Shown here one piece after another: positions 24,912 through 34,299 of a stretch of 64,000 bases of DNA. Under the pieces are notes generated by a model, which ran no database searches, had not been told where the DNA came from, and saw nothing but the letters and a program-made list of their open reading frames with translations. The position numbers and the translations under genes were made by a program. The DNA comes from Pirellulales bacterium (GTDB lineage Bacteria > Planctomycetota > Planctomycetia > Pirellulales > UBA1268), in contig JAGYJY010000010.1 in NCBI GenBank assembly GCA_018401745.1, positions 1 to 64,000 on the forward strand, read 5' to 3'. Position 1 is the first letter of the stretch. Each line of letters opens with the position of its first letter.

Positions 24912-27900
24912 ATGACCAGCCTTACAAAACGTCTTTTCCATCTCTTTGAGCCTGCCGATCTCGAACGGGCCAGTCAGGAAATCCGTCCCGTCAAGGTCTC
25001 GTCGCCGCGTGTGGGGCAGGTCAAGGCGGTGGTCACCGACGAGAGTGGCGCCACCCACGACGTTTTGCTTGAGCTCTCGGCAACGCGACGCGGCGGAATG
25101 ACGCTCGAGAGCCGCAGCACGAGTCGCCGCGGACGGGCTGGGCTGCCCTGCGCCGAACTCGCCGCCGTGCTGCTCGAGGTCGACCGCCGAGGTTTCTTTT
25201 CCGGCGTCCACGAACACACGCCCATCGAGCTCGACGTGCTCGCTGACGACGATGCCGACGAAGAAGAGCTGCTCGACGTTGGCGACGACAAAAGCGAGCC
25301 GTCTGCCAGCGACAGCGAGAATGAGGGTGATGATCCCGCGGCCGACGACGACGAGGTAGCCGCAGGCGGCGAACGCTACACGCCACCGATCACTCCTGTA
25401 GTCGATCTGCCTCGCCATCACTGGCCCTCAGGTCGGCAGCCGGCCTGGTCGGTCGACCTTGAGGCGCGGCGGCGGCTTGTGGAGCCTGCCGTGCGGACGC
25501 GGTCGTTCACCCTCGGTGATGCCCGTCGCGGCAGTGGTGGCCTGGTTTTTCTGCTCGACATCAACGCTTCCACCGACTCCCGGGGCGTGCTGCTGACACC
25601 GGCGAGGATCGCCGTGGACGTGGCCGGCAACGCCACAGGGCGGCCTAAGCCCGTGGTGATCGACGCGGCGGTGCGAGAGCAGCTCGATGCCCACGAGCGG
25701 GCAGTGCTGGCTGAGCTCCTCGGCAGCAGCGCCGTGATCGACCGTGGACTTTCAGAGGCCGTGGCGACGTCGGAGGTGAGCCGGATCCTGATCGACGAGT
25801 CTGCTGTTGCCACCCGGCTGGCCTGGCTCTGCGAACGCGGCCGCCTGCTGTTTCAGCCGGAACCCCGCCGCAACCCGGAGCTGGCGATTCCACTGGCATG
25901 GGACGGTAGCCGGCCTTGGCAGTTCTCGCTGGTGGTTGGCCCCGATGACGCTCCCATCAGCAGCGAAGAGGAGGCAAGCCTCACCGAGAAGAGTGAGAAG
26001 CCCGCTGCCAAACGCCCTGCAAAGGCCACGCTCGACGGCATGCTCACCCAGGGCAGCCAGCGGCGGCCGCTCAGCTCTGCCCGCGCGATCCTGCGATGCG
26101 GCCTCGCAGTCTTTGACGATCGGCTTGCCCGCGTCGATCTGGGCAACGATGTCGGCTGGCTTGAGCAGTTTGAGCGACGCGGACCGATCGATCTGCCCGG
26201 CCAGCACATCGATGGCCTGATCGAACAGCTCGCGAGCCTCGCCAATCCCCCGCGGCTGGTGCTCCCCTCCTGGACCGGCTGGCGGATTGAATCGGGTCAG
26301 CCCCGGCCCAAGCTTGTGCTCGACGACTCACCCGCGGTAAGCACGGAGACGGATGGTTCGGGCACCCGCCGCCGCCGGCAGCAACGGGTGCGGCTCGCGG
26401 GCCGAATCTGGTTTGAGTACGGCGGAATCTTTGTCGAGGCCGACGATCCGGCGGGTGGTGCTGTCGATGCAGCCGCCCGCGTGCTGGTGCTGCGGGATCG
26501 GGAGGCTGAGAAGTTTGCCATCGCGGAACTGCCGCGGTTTGGTGGCCTGAGCCCGAAAGACGCTGAAGCGGGCCATCATGTCGAGATCGCCCGCGAGCGG
26601 CTCGATGCCTCGGTCGCTCAGCTCGCGGCTGTCGGCTGGGCAGTCGAGGTCGCTGGCCGTCGCTACCGTCCCGCCGGCAGCATGGCCTGGCACGTCACCA
26701 GCGGCATCGACTGGTTTGAACTCTCCGGCACGCTCGACTTCGGTGGAGCGAGCGTGGAGATGCCGGCACTGCTCGAGGCGATCGCTCGCGGCGATCGGGC
26801 CGTGGAACTTTCCGACGGGTCGATGGGGATTCTGCCGGACGACTGGCCTGGTCAGCTTGAGCCGCTCGTGGCTCTTGCCCAGAAGCAGGATGGCCGGCTG
26901 CGGTATGGCCGCATGCAGGCAGCCCTGCTCGACGCGCTGCTGGCCAGCCAGCCGAGCATCCGGGTGGATGAGGCCTTTGAGCGAATCCGCGAAGAGCTCA
27001 CCAGTGGCGAGCGGCCGCAGCCTGAGCCGGAGCCGGAGGGCTTCAAGGGCACCCTGCGGCAGTATCAAAGGGAGGGCCTCGGCTGGCTCGTTTTCCTGGA
27101 AAAGATGGGCCTGGGTGGCTGCCTAGCTGACGACATGGGCCTCGGCAAGACGATCCAGGTGCTGGCGATGCTTCTGCGGCGTCGGCTGCAGGTGGCTGCT
27201 GGGGGCCTCGGGCACAGGCCGTCGCTGGTGGTCGTTCCGAAAAGCCTGATCTTCAACTGGATGGACGAGGCGGCGCGGTTCGCACCGCAGCTGACGGTGC
27301 TCAATCACACCGGCGCTGCCCGCCGAGAAAACAACGACGCGCTGCCGGACGCCGACATCATCCTCACCACCTACGGCACCCTCCGCCGCGATGCTGTCGA
27401 GCACCGACAGCAGGAGTTTGACTACGTCGTGCTCGACGAAGCCCAGACGATCAAAAACGCCGGCAGCCAGGCGGCCAAAGCCTGCCGGCTGCTCAAGGCC
27501 CGGCACCGCCTGGCCGTCACCGGCACGCCTGTGGAAAACCATATCGGCGAGCTGTGGAGCATCTTTGAGTTCTTAAATCCTGGACAGCTTGGCACTGCCA
27601 CCCGTTTGCGACGGTTCCTCGCCGGTGGCCGCGGAGGATCGGCCGCCGACATCGTGGCCCGGGCAGTGCGTCCCTACCTGCTGCGCCGCACCAAAGACCA
27701 GGTGCTCACCGACCTGCCTGAGAAGACCGAGCAGACGCTCGTCGTCGAGCTCGGCACCAAGCAGCGGAAAGCCTACGACGAACTCCGCGAACACTACCGT
27801 CAAGAGCTCACCGGCCGCATCAACCGCATGGGTATCGGCCGCTCGCGAATCGCAGTGCTCGAAGCCCTCCTGCGGCTGCGGCAGGCCGCCTGCCATCCCG

Positions 27901-28439
27901 GCCTGATCGACCATTCCGAGAAGAGCGAGCCCGGCGCGAAGCTCGAGGCGCTCCTCGGTCAGCTTGATGAGGTGACCGACGAAGGCCACAAGGTGCTGGT
28001 GTTTAGTCAGTTCACAAGCTTCCTGGCCATTCTCCGGCAGCACCTCGATGCCAAGGGGATGACCTACGAATACCTCGACGGCCGAACCACCGACCGCCAG
28101 GCTCGCGTCAACCGCTTCCAGGAAGACCCCGACTGCCGGCTGTTTTTGATCTCTCTGAAGGCCGGCGGCCAAGGCCTCAATCTCACCGCGGCCGACTACA
28201 TCTACATTCTTGATCCCTGGTGGAATCCCGCCGTGGAAGCCCAGGCGGTCGACCGTGCCCACCGTATCGGACAGACCCGCCCTGTGTTTGCCTACCGGTT
28301 GATCGCCCGCGACACCGTCGAAGAAAAGATCGTCAGCCTGCAGGCCCGCAAGCGAGAACTCGCCGAATCGATCGTGCGGGCCGAAGAGGGCATGGCCGCC
28401 AGTCTCACCGCCGAAGACGTCGAGCTGCTGTTTTCCTAA
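24912..28439 (+). CDS. SNF2-family DEAD/DEAH-box helicase
   Basis: A 1175-residue Swi2/Snf2 ATPase. The N-terminal ~390 residues carry a degenerate SWIM-like segment (GLPCAELAAVLLEVDRRG) and an acidic stretch (DDDADEEELLDVGDD). The ATPase core, about 710-1170, has DDMGLGKTIQVLAMLL (motif I), DEAQTIKN (motif II), RLAVTGTPVENHIGELWSIF (III), SLKAGGQGLNLTAADYI (V) and VDRAHRIGQTRPV (VI). These enzymes move along duplex DNA and remodel bound proteins, but the bacterial client is unknown. It is a single gene, followed at once by direct repeats. Confidence 0.93.
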   Translation: MTSLTKRLFHLFEPADLERASQEIRPVKVSSPRVGQVKAVVTDESGATHDVLLELSATRRGGMTLESRSTSRRGRAGLPCAELAAVLLEVDRRGFFSGVHEHTPIELDVLADDDADEEELLDVGDDKSEPSASDSENEGDDPAADDDEVAAGGERYTPPITPVVDLPRHHWPSGRQPAWSVDLEARRRLVEPAVRTRSFTLGDARRGSGGLVFLLDINASTDSRGVLLTPARIAVDVAGNATGRPKPVVIDAAVREQLDAHERAVLAELLGSSAVIDRGLSEAVATSEVSRILIDESAVATRLAWLCERGRLLFQPEPRRNPELAIPLAWDGSRPWQFSLVVGPDDAPISSEEEASLTEKSEKPAAKRPAKATLDGMLTQGSQRRPLSSARAILRCGLAVFDDRLARVDLGNDVGWLEQFERRGPIDLPGQHIDGLIEQLASLANPPRLVLPSWTGWRIESGQPRPKLVLDDSPAVSTETDGSGTRRRRQQRVRLAGRIWFEYGGIFVEADDPAGGAVDAAARVLVLRDREAEKFAIAELPRFGGLSPKDAEAGHHVEIARERLDASVAQLAAVGWAVEVAGRRYRPAGSMAWHVTSGIDWFELSGTLDFGGASVEMPALLEAIARGDRAVELSDGSMGILPDDWPGQLEPLVALAQKQDGRLRYGRMQAALLDALLASQPSIRVDEAFERIREELTSGERPQPEPEPEGFKGTLRQYQREGLGWLVFLEKMGLGGCLADDMGLGKTIQVLAMLLRRRLQVAAGGLGHRPSLVVVPKSLIFNWMDEAARFAPQLTVLNHTGAARRENNDALPDADIILTTYGTLRRDAVEHRQQEFDYVVLDEAQTIKNAGSQAAKACRLLKARHRLAVTGTPVENHIGELWSIFEFLNPGQLGTATRLRRFLAGGRGGSAADIVARAVRPYLLRRTKDQVLTDLPEKTEQTLVVELGTKQRKAYDELREHYRQELTGRINRMGIGRSRIAVLEALLRLRQAACHPGLIDHSEKSEPGAKLEALLGQLDEVTDEGHKVLVFSQFTSFLAILRQHLDAKGMTYEYLDGRTTDRQARVNRFQEDPDCRLFLISLKAGGQGLNLTAADYIYILDPWWNPAVEAQAVDRAHRIGQTRPVFAYRLIARDTVEEKIVSLQARKRELAESIVRAEEGMAASLTAEDVELLFS

Positions 28440-28440
28440 G

Positions 28441-28592
28441 CAGCGACGAGACTTTTGCCGCCCGCCGAGCCGGACCACTGCAACCGGGGAGGCGAGGTGG
28501 GTCGGCGAACGCTCGAGGAGCGTTTGGCCTATCCTGGCCCAGCGACGAGACTTTTGCCGCCCACCGAGCCGGACCACTGCAACCGGGGAGGC
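28441..28592. repeat. Pair of 53-bp direct repeats after the helicase gene
   Basis: The copies at 28441-28493 and 28540-28592 differ at one base (CCCGCCGAGC versus CCCACCGAGC). The intervening 46 bases carry the hairpin AACGCTC-GAG-GAGCGTT. The repeat begins right after the helicase TAA. The following TCATGGAAAACTCATCCAGG (28594-28613) resembles a decayed end of the E elements. No gene is seen up to 28677. Confidence 0.85.
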
Positions 28593-28677
28593 TCATGGAA
28601 AACTCATCCAGGCCGCTTCGAGGGTGATCTAAACTCCAGACGTTGGTAGAGCAGATCTTTCGCAGGAGGCCTCCTTC

Positions 28678-29604
28678 GTGGCAGTCGTGCTATCCCGGCG
28701 ACCGTTGGCTGCTGACGGCTCGTATTTCAGCCCGCTGTGTAGCTCGCAGCCGATGTCTGTTTTCCAGACTGAGTCGATCGTTGCCTTTGCCCGCGACTTG
28801 AGAGGGCCCGCTGGGCGAGCGGCACCAGCTGGTCGGACCGGGGCTGCGGTGACTTCCGGGGCTGGCTCTTCTGGGTTGCCTCGGGAGAGTGATCTGCCAC
28901 CTTCTTCCGGCGGAGACGCTTCCACCTCAATCCTGGTTGTTGACGACGAAGACGACCTGCTGGAACTCGTCCGCTACAACCTCACCAAAGCGGGATACAG
29001 CGTGTCGTGTGTCTCGACAGGCGAGGAGGCTCTTTCGCACGCCAGGCGGCAGCCGCCCGACCTGATCGTCCTCGACCTGATGCTGCCGGCCGTCGATGGG
29101 CTGGAGGTCTGTCGCCGCCTCAAGGCCGACGCCAAGACTCGCGACATTCCGATCATCATGCTCACCGCCAAAAGCGAGGAGAGCGACGTGGTGCGAGGTC
29201 TTGAGCGAGGAGCCGACGACTACATTACGAAGCCTTTCAGCCCCAGGGTGCTGGCGGCTCGCGTGAAAGCCCTGCTCCGCCGGCAGGAGTCGCAGCGGGC
29301 TGCGGAGATGGAAACGACCATCGATGTCCACGAACTGTCGATTCACCCAGGACGGCATGAGGTGACCCTGGCCGGCAAGCCGCTGGAGCTCACCTACACT
29401 GAGTTTTCGCTGCTGGCCTTCCTCGCCAAGAGGCCTGGCTGGGCCTACACCCGCATGCAGATCGTCGACGCGGTGAAGGGTGAGGATTATCCTGTTACAG
29501 AACGCTCCGTGGATGTTCAGGTGGCGGGGCTTCGAAAGAAGCTCGGCCGCTTCGGCTCGTATGTCGAGACCGTTCGCGGCGTCGGGTACCGGTTTCGTGC
29601 GTGA
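28678..29604 (+). CDS. PhoB/OmpR-type response regulator
   Basis: A 308-residue transcription factor. A receiver domain begins near residue 82 (SILVVDDEDDLLELVRYNL) with the phospho-acceptor Asp133 in LIVLDLMLPAVDGL and the switch Lys in DDYITKPFSP. A winged-helix DNA-binding domain follows (ELTYTEFSLLAFLAKRPGW, RSVDVQVAGLRKKLG). GTG 28678 has a strong AGGAGG eight bases upstream, giving an unusual 80-residue Ala/Gly/Pro-rich N-terminal extension; ATG 28753 would shorten it. It is 44 nt upstream of the sensor kinase and most resembles PhoB, but no phosphate genes are nearby to confirm that. Confidence 0.92.
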   Translation: MAVVLSRRPLAADGSYFSPLCSSQPMSVFQTESIVAFARDLRGPAGRAAPAGRTGAAVTSGAGSSGLPRESDLPPSSGGDASTSILVVDDEDDLLELVRYNLTKAGYSVSCVSTGEEALSHARRQPPDLIVLDLMLPAVDGLEVCRRLKADAKTRDIPIIMLTAKSEESDVVRGLERGADDYITKPFSPRVLAARVKALLRRQESQRAAEMETTIDVHELSIHPGRHEVTLAGKPLELTYTEFSLLAFLAKRPGWAYTRMQIVDAVKGEDYPVTERSVDVQVAGLRKKLGRFGSYVETVRGVGYRFRA

Positions 29605-29648
29605 GCCGATACGGGCCCTGATCCCTTGCCCGCTGTCGACGTCGGTCC

Positions 29649-31532
29649 ATGCCTCGAAAACGACTCGTCTGGCATCTCTTCGCGGGCTGGAGCGGCCTGG
29701 TGGTGGCAGGACTTGTCGTCGTCTCCTGGCTGGCATCGGTAGAACTCGCCCGGCTCTCCGACGTCGGTGAATATCGTCGGATGGAAGATGTCGCTCGCAT
29801 GGTTTCAGAAACCATGCCTCGCGATGCTGCGGATGCCGATGCGATCTCCGCCTGGCAGACGTCGGCCCAGCGGCTCAGTCGTTCCACTGGCCTCACGCTC
29901 GAGCTGCTTGCTGCCGACGGCAGTTCGTTCCTTCCGCTGGTAAATCGCGAGGCGGCCGAACAGCCCGAGCGGGCAGCCGACCAGCCGCGTTCCTCAGCAC
30001 GACAGGGCGACGATCCTGCGCTCGCGGCGGTCCGTCAAGGTGCCCCGGAGGGTCGCAGCGGGCGGTACGATGCGGAGGCGGGCACGCGGGTGCTGACACT
30101 GGCGGTCGCGGTGGAGGGCAACCGGGTGGTTCGCGTCACCTGCGACACCACGCAGCTCGACCGAAGCCTGCGGTCCAGCCAGAAGTCGCTGCTGTTTGGC
30201 TTCTTGGCCGCGGCGGTGGTGGCAGTGGCGGCCGGCTATGTGGTGGCCAAGCGAGCGGCTACGGGCGTGGAAAAACTTGCCAGATCCGCCAGCAGGCTGG
30301 CCCGTGGCTCACTCGACACCTCGATCCCGACATCTGAGCTCGCCGAACTGAGCACGATCGCTGCTGCCGTGGAAGGGCTTCGCGACCAGCTCCTTGAGCG
30401 AGCCCGCACGATCGGCAGGCAGGGTTCGCAGCAGGAAGCGGTGCTGGCGAGCATGGTGGAGGGCGTTGTGGCCGTCGACAACCGGCACCGTCTCCTGAGC
30501 ATTAACACGGCCGCTGCCACATTGCTCGGCATCGAGCCGGGCAAAGTGCTGTTGAGGCCGCTGCAGGAGGTGGTGCGGAATCCCGATCTGCGGCGGTTCG
30601 TGCTGCGGGCAATCAACTGCAAGGAGACTGTGGAAGACGACCTGCTACTCCGCGAAGGCAACCGGGATCGGACAATCCTGGTGCGTGGCACCGCCCTGCG
30701 TGGCTCCCGTGGCAACGACCATGGTGCGGTGATCGTGCTCAACGACGTGACACACTTTCGCCAGTTGGAGAACATCCGCCGCGACTTTGTCGCCAACGTC
30801 TCTCACGAGCTGAAGACACCGACCGCATCGATCCGCGGATTCGTGGAAACGCTGCTCGACGGAGCTGTTGAAAATCAGGTCGACGCCCGCCGCTTCCTCA
30901 CGATCATCGCCCGCCAGGCGGAACGACTCGAAGCGATCATCGAGGATCTTCTGGCCCTCTCACGCATCGAACGCATCGAGGAGAGCAGCGATCTTTCTCT
31001 GGAAACCGTCGCCCTCGCTGATGTGATTGCTGCGGCGATCGGCAGCTGCCAGCTGCGGGCCTACGAGCGGTCGATCAAGGTGAATGTCGAGTGTGAGCCG
31101 CAGGTGGTCGTTGCAGTCAACCCGCCTCTGCTGGAGCAGGCCCTGATCAACCTCATCGACAATGCCATCAAATACAGCAACGTGGGCTGCACGGTGAGGA
31201 TTCGCGTTGCCTCGGATGAAGCCGCATCGCTATCTGGCGAGCAGATCACGATCGCCGTCGCCGACGAGGGCTGTGGCATCGACGAGCGGTTCCTGCCCCG
31301 AATCTTTGAGCGGTTCTATCGCGTGGATCGGGCCCGCAGCCGCAAGCTTGGGGGAACAGGCCTCGGGCTCTCCATCGTCAAGCACATCGTGCAGGCCCAC
31401 GGCGGCTCCGTCGATGTGGTCAGCACTCCGGGCGTCGGTTCGGTGTTCTCAATCCACCTGCCCACACGACAGCCGGCACCGACCGCAGTGGCCACGGGCA
31501 GTTCAGCCGCGAGCTCGCGTTGGCCCTCGTGA
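29649..31532 (+). CDS. PhoR-like sensor histidine kinase
   Basis: A 627-residue membrane kinase. There are two transmembrane helices (about 12-34 and 178-200) flanking a periplasmic domain, a HAMP segment (GVEKLARSASRLARGSLDT), a PAS domain (MVEGVVAVDNRHRLLSINT), a HisKA domain with phospho-acceptor His386 in NVSHELKTPTASIRGF, and a HATPase with NLIDNAIKYSN and GGTGLGLSIVKHIVQAHGG. The architecture matches PhoR, partner of the preceding regulator. The stimulus is inferred only by similarity. The C-terminal tail is Ala/Ser-rich and not conserved. Confidence 0.93.
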   Translation: MPRKRLVWHLFAGWSGLVVAGLVVVSWLASVELARLSDVGEYRRMEDVARMVSETMPRDAADADAISAWQTSAQRLSRSTGLTLELLAADGSSFLPLVNREAAEQPERAADQPRSSARQGDDPALAAVRQGAPEGRSGRYDAEAGTRVLTLAVAVEGNRVVRVTCDTTQLDRSLRSSQKSLLFGFLAAAVVAVAAGYVVAKRAATGVEKLARSASRLARGSLDTSIPTSELAELSTIAAAVEGLRDQLLERARTIGRQGSQQEAVLASMVEGVVAVDNRHRLLSINTAAATLLGIEPGKVLLRPLQEVVRNPDLRRFVLRAINCKETVEDDLLLREGNRDRTILVRGTALRGSRGNDHGAVIVLNDVTHFRQLENIRRDFVANVSHELKTPTASIRGFVETLLDGAVENQVDARRFLTIIARQAERLEAIIEDLLALSRIERIEESSDLSLETVALADVIAAAIGSCQLRAYERSIKVNVECEPQVVVAVNPPLLEQALINLIDNAIKYSNVGCTVRIRVASDEAASLSGEQITIAVADEGCGIDERFLPRIFERFYRVDRARSRKLGGTGLGLSIVKHIVQAHGGSVDVVSTPGVGSVFSIHLPTRQPAPTAVATGSSAASSRWPS

Positions 31533-31535
31533 GGC

Positions 31536-32312
31536 TCAGGCGATTGTGCGGCCGCCGTCGACCGGCAGGCAGACGCCGGTCACGAAGTCGTTTTCGATGA
31601 GAAAGAGCACCGCGTGGGCCACATGCTCTGGCGTGCCCTCGCGTTTGACGAGCGTGCCAGCCACCGCCTCAGCCCGTTCCTCGGCCGAAAGATCCGGCGG
31701 CAGCATCACCGGCCCCGGCAGCACACAGTTGACCCGCAGCCGTGGATTGCGGGCCGCCAGTTCCACGGCCAGCGTTCGGGTCATCGTAGGAATCGCACCC
31801 TTGCTTGGAAAATAGCCGGCGTAGTCGCGGTAGGGCCGGGCCACGGCCCAGTCACCGACACACACGATGCTCCCACCAGTCTCCTGGTCGATCATCGTCA
31901 TCGCCGCTTCCTGGGCGACGACAAAGCTGCCCACCACATTCACATCGAAGTGCTGACGAAGATCATCGGCGGTCACTGCCTCAAACGGCTGCCGGTGCCA
32001 GATCGCCGCCGACGTGACCACCGCATCGATCCGACCGAAGTGGTCGGCCACACGGTGCACCATCGCCCGCACAGGGCCTTCGTCGCGGAGGTTGGCTGTC
32101 ACGGCGAGCGCTGGAATGCCAACAGCCTCAAGCGCTGCCGCCGCTTCCCTCGCTTCGGCCAGGCTCGAGTTGGCATGGATTGCCACCGCATAGCCGCGAG
32201 CGGCCAGGGCCCGCACAATCGCGCGGCCCACCCGCCGGCCACCGCCAGTCACCAGGGCCACGCGGCCCGTGTGGGGAATCGTTCCTGGCGTGAAGTCGAG
32301 TGGATCTTGCAT
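31536..32312 (-). CDS. Short-chain dehydrogenase/reductase
   Basis: A 258-residue classical SDR. The nucleotide-binding TGGGRRVGRAIVRAL (an arginine pair after the glycines, as in NADPH-dependent pteridine reductases), the structural SAAIWHRQPF in place of NAG, the catalytic YFPSKG (YxxxK) and LPVDGGRTIA at the C-terminus support the call. A pteridine (FolM-like) substrate is possible but not proven. It is convergent with the sensor kinase gene, leaving only 3 nt between stops, and lies downstream of the LOG gene with element E2 between. Confidence 0.9.
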   Translation of the reverse strand: MQDPLDFTPGTIPHTGRVALVTGGGRRVGRAIVRALAARGYAVAIHANSSLAEAREAAAALEAVGIPALAVTANLRDEGPVRAMVHRVADHFGRIDAVVTSAAIWHRQPFEAVTADDLRQHFDVNVVGSFVVAQEAAMTMIDQETGGSIVCVGDWAVARPYRDYAGYFPSKGAIPTMTRTLAVELAARNPRLRVNCVLPGPVMLPPDLSAEERAEAVAGTLVKREGTPEHVAHAVLFLIENDFVTGVCLPVDGGRTIA

Positions 32313-32349
32313 GGCGTGTCTTTCCGTTGCTGCGTGTCAGGCTGGTCTC

Positions 32350-32470
32350 GCTGTCCGTGGAAAAAGCCCTCCATGGCCTTTTCCCACTCAAGCGACGCCC
32401 CAAAAAGCCGAGGTTGGGGGGTCGTGGGTCGCCGCATCCTGCGGCGGCAGACGTGTTCCACAGTCTGCTA
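32350..32470. repeat. Dispersed hairpin element E2
   Basis: This is a second copy of the E element: GTGGAAAAAGCC...GGCCTTTTCCCAC at the left, GCCGCA-TCC-TGCGGC in the middle and ACAGTCTGCT at the right end (32460-32469). The last bases form the stop codon TAG of the minus-strand LOG gene. The left end is degenerate (CGCTGTCCGTGG). Confidence 0.85.
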
Positions 32471-33427
32471 GGGGTTGAGTTCGTCTTCGTGCTCGATGGC
32501 CTCAGGAAGAGGCTCTGCTTTCTGAGCCTTCTGCTGACGCTCGTGGAAGTCGACGATCGTTCGCCAGGCGGCCTCGGGCGTGTCGGCATAGGTGAAGAGG
32601 TCGAGATGGGCGTCGGCGATCACACCGAAGTCGGCCAGCCGACGGAAGTCGATGATGTTTTTCCAGTAGTCGCGACCGTAGAGCACGATCGGCGCCGGCT
32701 GCATGCGGTGGGTCTGCCGCAGCGTGAGCGCCTCGAAGAGTTCGTCGAGCGTGCCAAAGCCCCCGGGGAAGAGCACGACCCCCGCAGCCCGCAGGATGAA
32801 GTGAAACTTGCGGATGGCAAAGTAGCGAAACTGGAAGCAGAGCTCTGGTGTGATGAACGGGTTGGGATGCTGCTCAGACGGCAGGCGGATGTTGAGGCCG
32901 ATCGACTTACAGCCCACATCGAAGGCGCCGCGGTTGGCTGCCTCCATGATGCCTGGGCCGCCGCCAGTGACCACCACGAAGTCGCGACGGCTTTCACACT
33001 GATGATCAATCGAGACCAGCCGGGCAAACTCGCGGGCCTCGTCATAGAAATGGCTCAGGCCCAGCAGCTGCTCGCTGCGGGCCACCTCGCGGGCGAGGGC
33101 CGTGTCGGCCGGCTTGGCAGCGGCTGCCCGCTTGGCATCAGCGAGCCGTCGTTCCGCAGCCCCCTGCTCCACAATCTGTGTGCCCCCAAACACAATCACG
33201 GTCGAGTGGATCTTTTCTTCCTGCAGAGCCAGTTCGGGCTTCTGCAGCTCGAGCATGATCCGCACGCTCCGCATCTCTTCCCGCTCGAGCAGTTCGTGGT
33301 CGTCGGCTGCAAGGATATAGCTCGGAGACGCGAGCATCGCCTCGAGGTTGGTCACCATCAGCGACACATCGTTGCCCAGCGGCGACGCCGGAATTCGATC
33401 GCATCGCTGGCCTGCCTTATCGCTCAT
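32468..33427 (-). CDS. LOG family protein (TIGR00730-type)
   Basis: A 319-residue Rossmann-fold protein of the Lonely Guy family. The diagnostic motifs are VVTGGGPGIMEAANRGA and VLFPGGFGTLDELFEAL (PGGxGTxxE). Many members are cytokinin-activating phosphoribohydrolases or general nucleoside 5'-monophosphate phosphoribohydrolases; this one belongs to the longer bacterial group. The ATG at 33427 has GAGGAGCGG just upstream, so the longer frame to 33589 was cut back. The stop codon is part of element E2. Confidence 0.92.
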   Translation of the reverse strand: MSDKAGQRCDRIPASPLGNDVSLMVTNLEAMLASPSYILAADDHELLEREEMRSVRIMLELQKPELALQEEKIHSTVIVFGGTQIVEQGAAERRLADAKRAAAAKPADTALAREVARSEQLLGLSHFYDEAREFARLVSIDHQCESRRDFVVVTGGGPGIMEAANRGAFDVGCKSIGLNIRLPSEQHPNPFITPELCFQFRYFAIRKFHFILRAAGVVLFPGGFGTLDELFEALTLRQTHRMQPAPIVLYGRDYWKNIIDFRRLADFGVIADAHLDLFTYADTPEAAWRTIVDFHERQQKAQKAEPLPEAIEHEDELNP

Positions 33428-33503
33428 TCGCCGCTCCTCGTTGAGTGGGTACGGTGCCTGCGGCTCCGAGGAAGGTTCGCGTGGACATTGAGAGTGATCC
33501 TTG

Positions 33504-34277
33504 TCAACGTTCGTCGCCCTGACGGCCGCCGTCGACGCGACGGCTGATCCCGGTGAGGAACACCTCGCCGTCTTCAAGCCGTAAGCCATTGAGCCACCAG
33601 CTCACAGCCTCTGGCCCTTCACCACGAATCTCAGCAGCCGGGAGCTGGACGATGAGCTCCGTCGTGCCGTCGATCCGCAGCATCTCACATCGCAGGCCGG
33701 CTCGCTCAAACCCGTGCGCCAGTCGCGACGAGGCGATGCCAGCAGGCAGCGGCAGCAGCCCCATCCGGCACTGCTCGACGGTCATCGCCAGACGATTCGC
33801 CTCCCGCAGCCGCAGCCGCACCTCAGTCCAGGCCAGCCCTGCCAGCGGCCCGCCGAGCCGACAGCCCAGCAACACCTCACCGCTGGCAAACCGTACCCGC
33901 AGGTCCTCCACACCGGCAGGCAGAAGATCGGGATGATTGGCGGGCAGATCGACCGCCAGCCAGGCATTGAGCTCATCTTCTCCGATCACGGTCGACCATT
34001 CGCCAGGTCGGCCCACATCCGACGCGAGGGCAGCAATCTTGGAGAGAAACCTGCCTGCTCCCCGCTGCCGTACTGCTTCGATCGCCCTCTCGTCAGCCCC
34101 GGCCGCCACCATGTCGCCGGCGGTGGCGTAGAACTCCGGGGCCTGTCGAGCCAACAGCAGCAGCACGAGGAGGCCAGCCGGAACGAGCAGGCCGCTCCAG
34201 ACCATCATCCACCATCCCCACGACCTTCCGCGGCGAGGCTCTGCCGGCAGCGGGTTGGCGGAGCTTTCGAATGACAT
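33504..34277 (-). CDS. Single-pass membrane protein of unknown function
   Basis: A 257-residue protein with a basic N-terminus, one transmembrane helix (about 20-42, WSGLLVPAGLLVLLLLA) and a periplasmic domain of mixed alpha/beta character (STVIGEDELNAWLAVDLPAN, GEVLLGCRLGGPLAGLAW, LIVQLPAAEIRGEGP). The domain could be a lipid- or lipoprotein-binding beta fold, but I do not recognise the family. The ATG at 34277 is chosen because the residues before it are not gene-like. It follows the next gene upstream by 22 nt, which suggests an operon. Confidence 0.75.
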   Translation of the reverse strand: MSFESSANPLPAEPRRGRSWGWWMMVWSGLLVPAGLLVLLLLARQAPEFYATAGDMVAAGADERAIEAVRQRGAGRFLSKIAALASDVGRPGEWSTVIGEDELNAWLAVDLPANHPDLLPAGVEDLRVRFASGEVLLGCRLGGPLAGLAWTEVRLRLREANRLAMTVEQCRMGLLPLPAGIASSRLAHGFERAGLRCEMLRIDGTTELIVQLPAAEIRGEGPEAVSWWLNGLRLEDGEVFLTGISRRVDGGRQGDER

Positions 34278-34299
34278 AAGAAGACGCCGGGCCCGCGGG

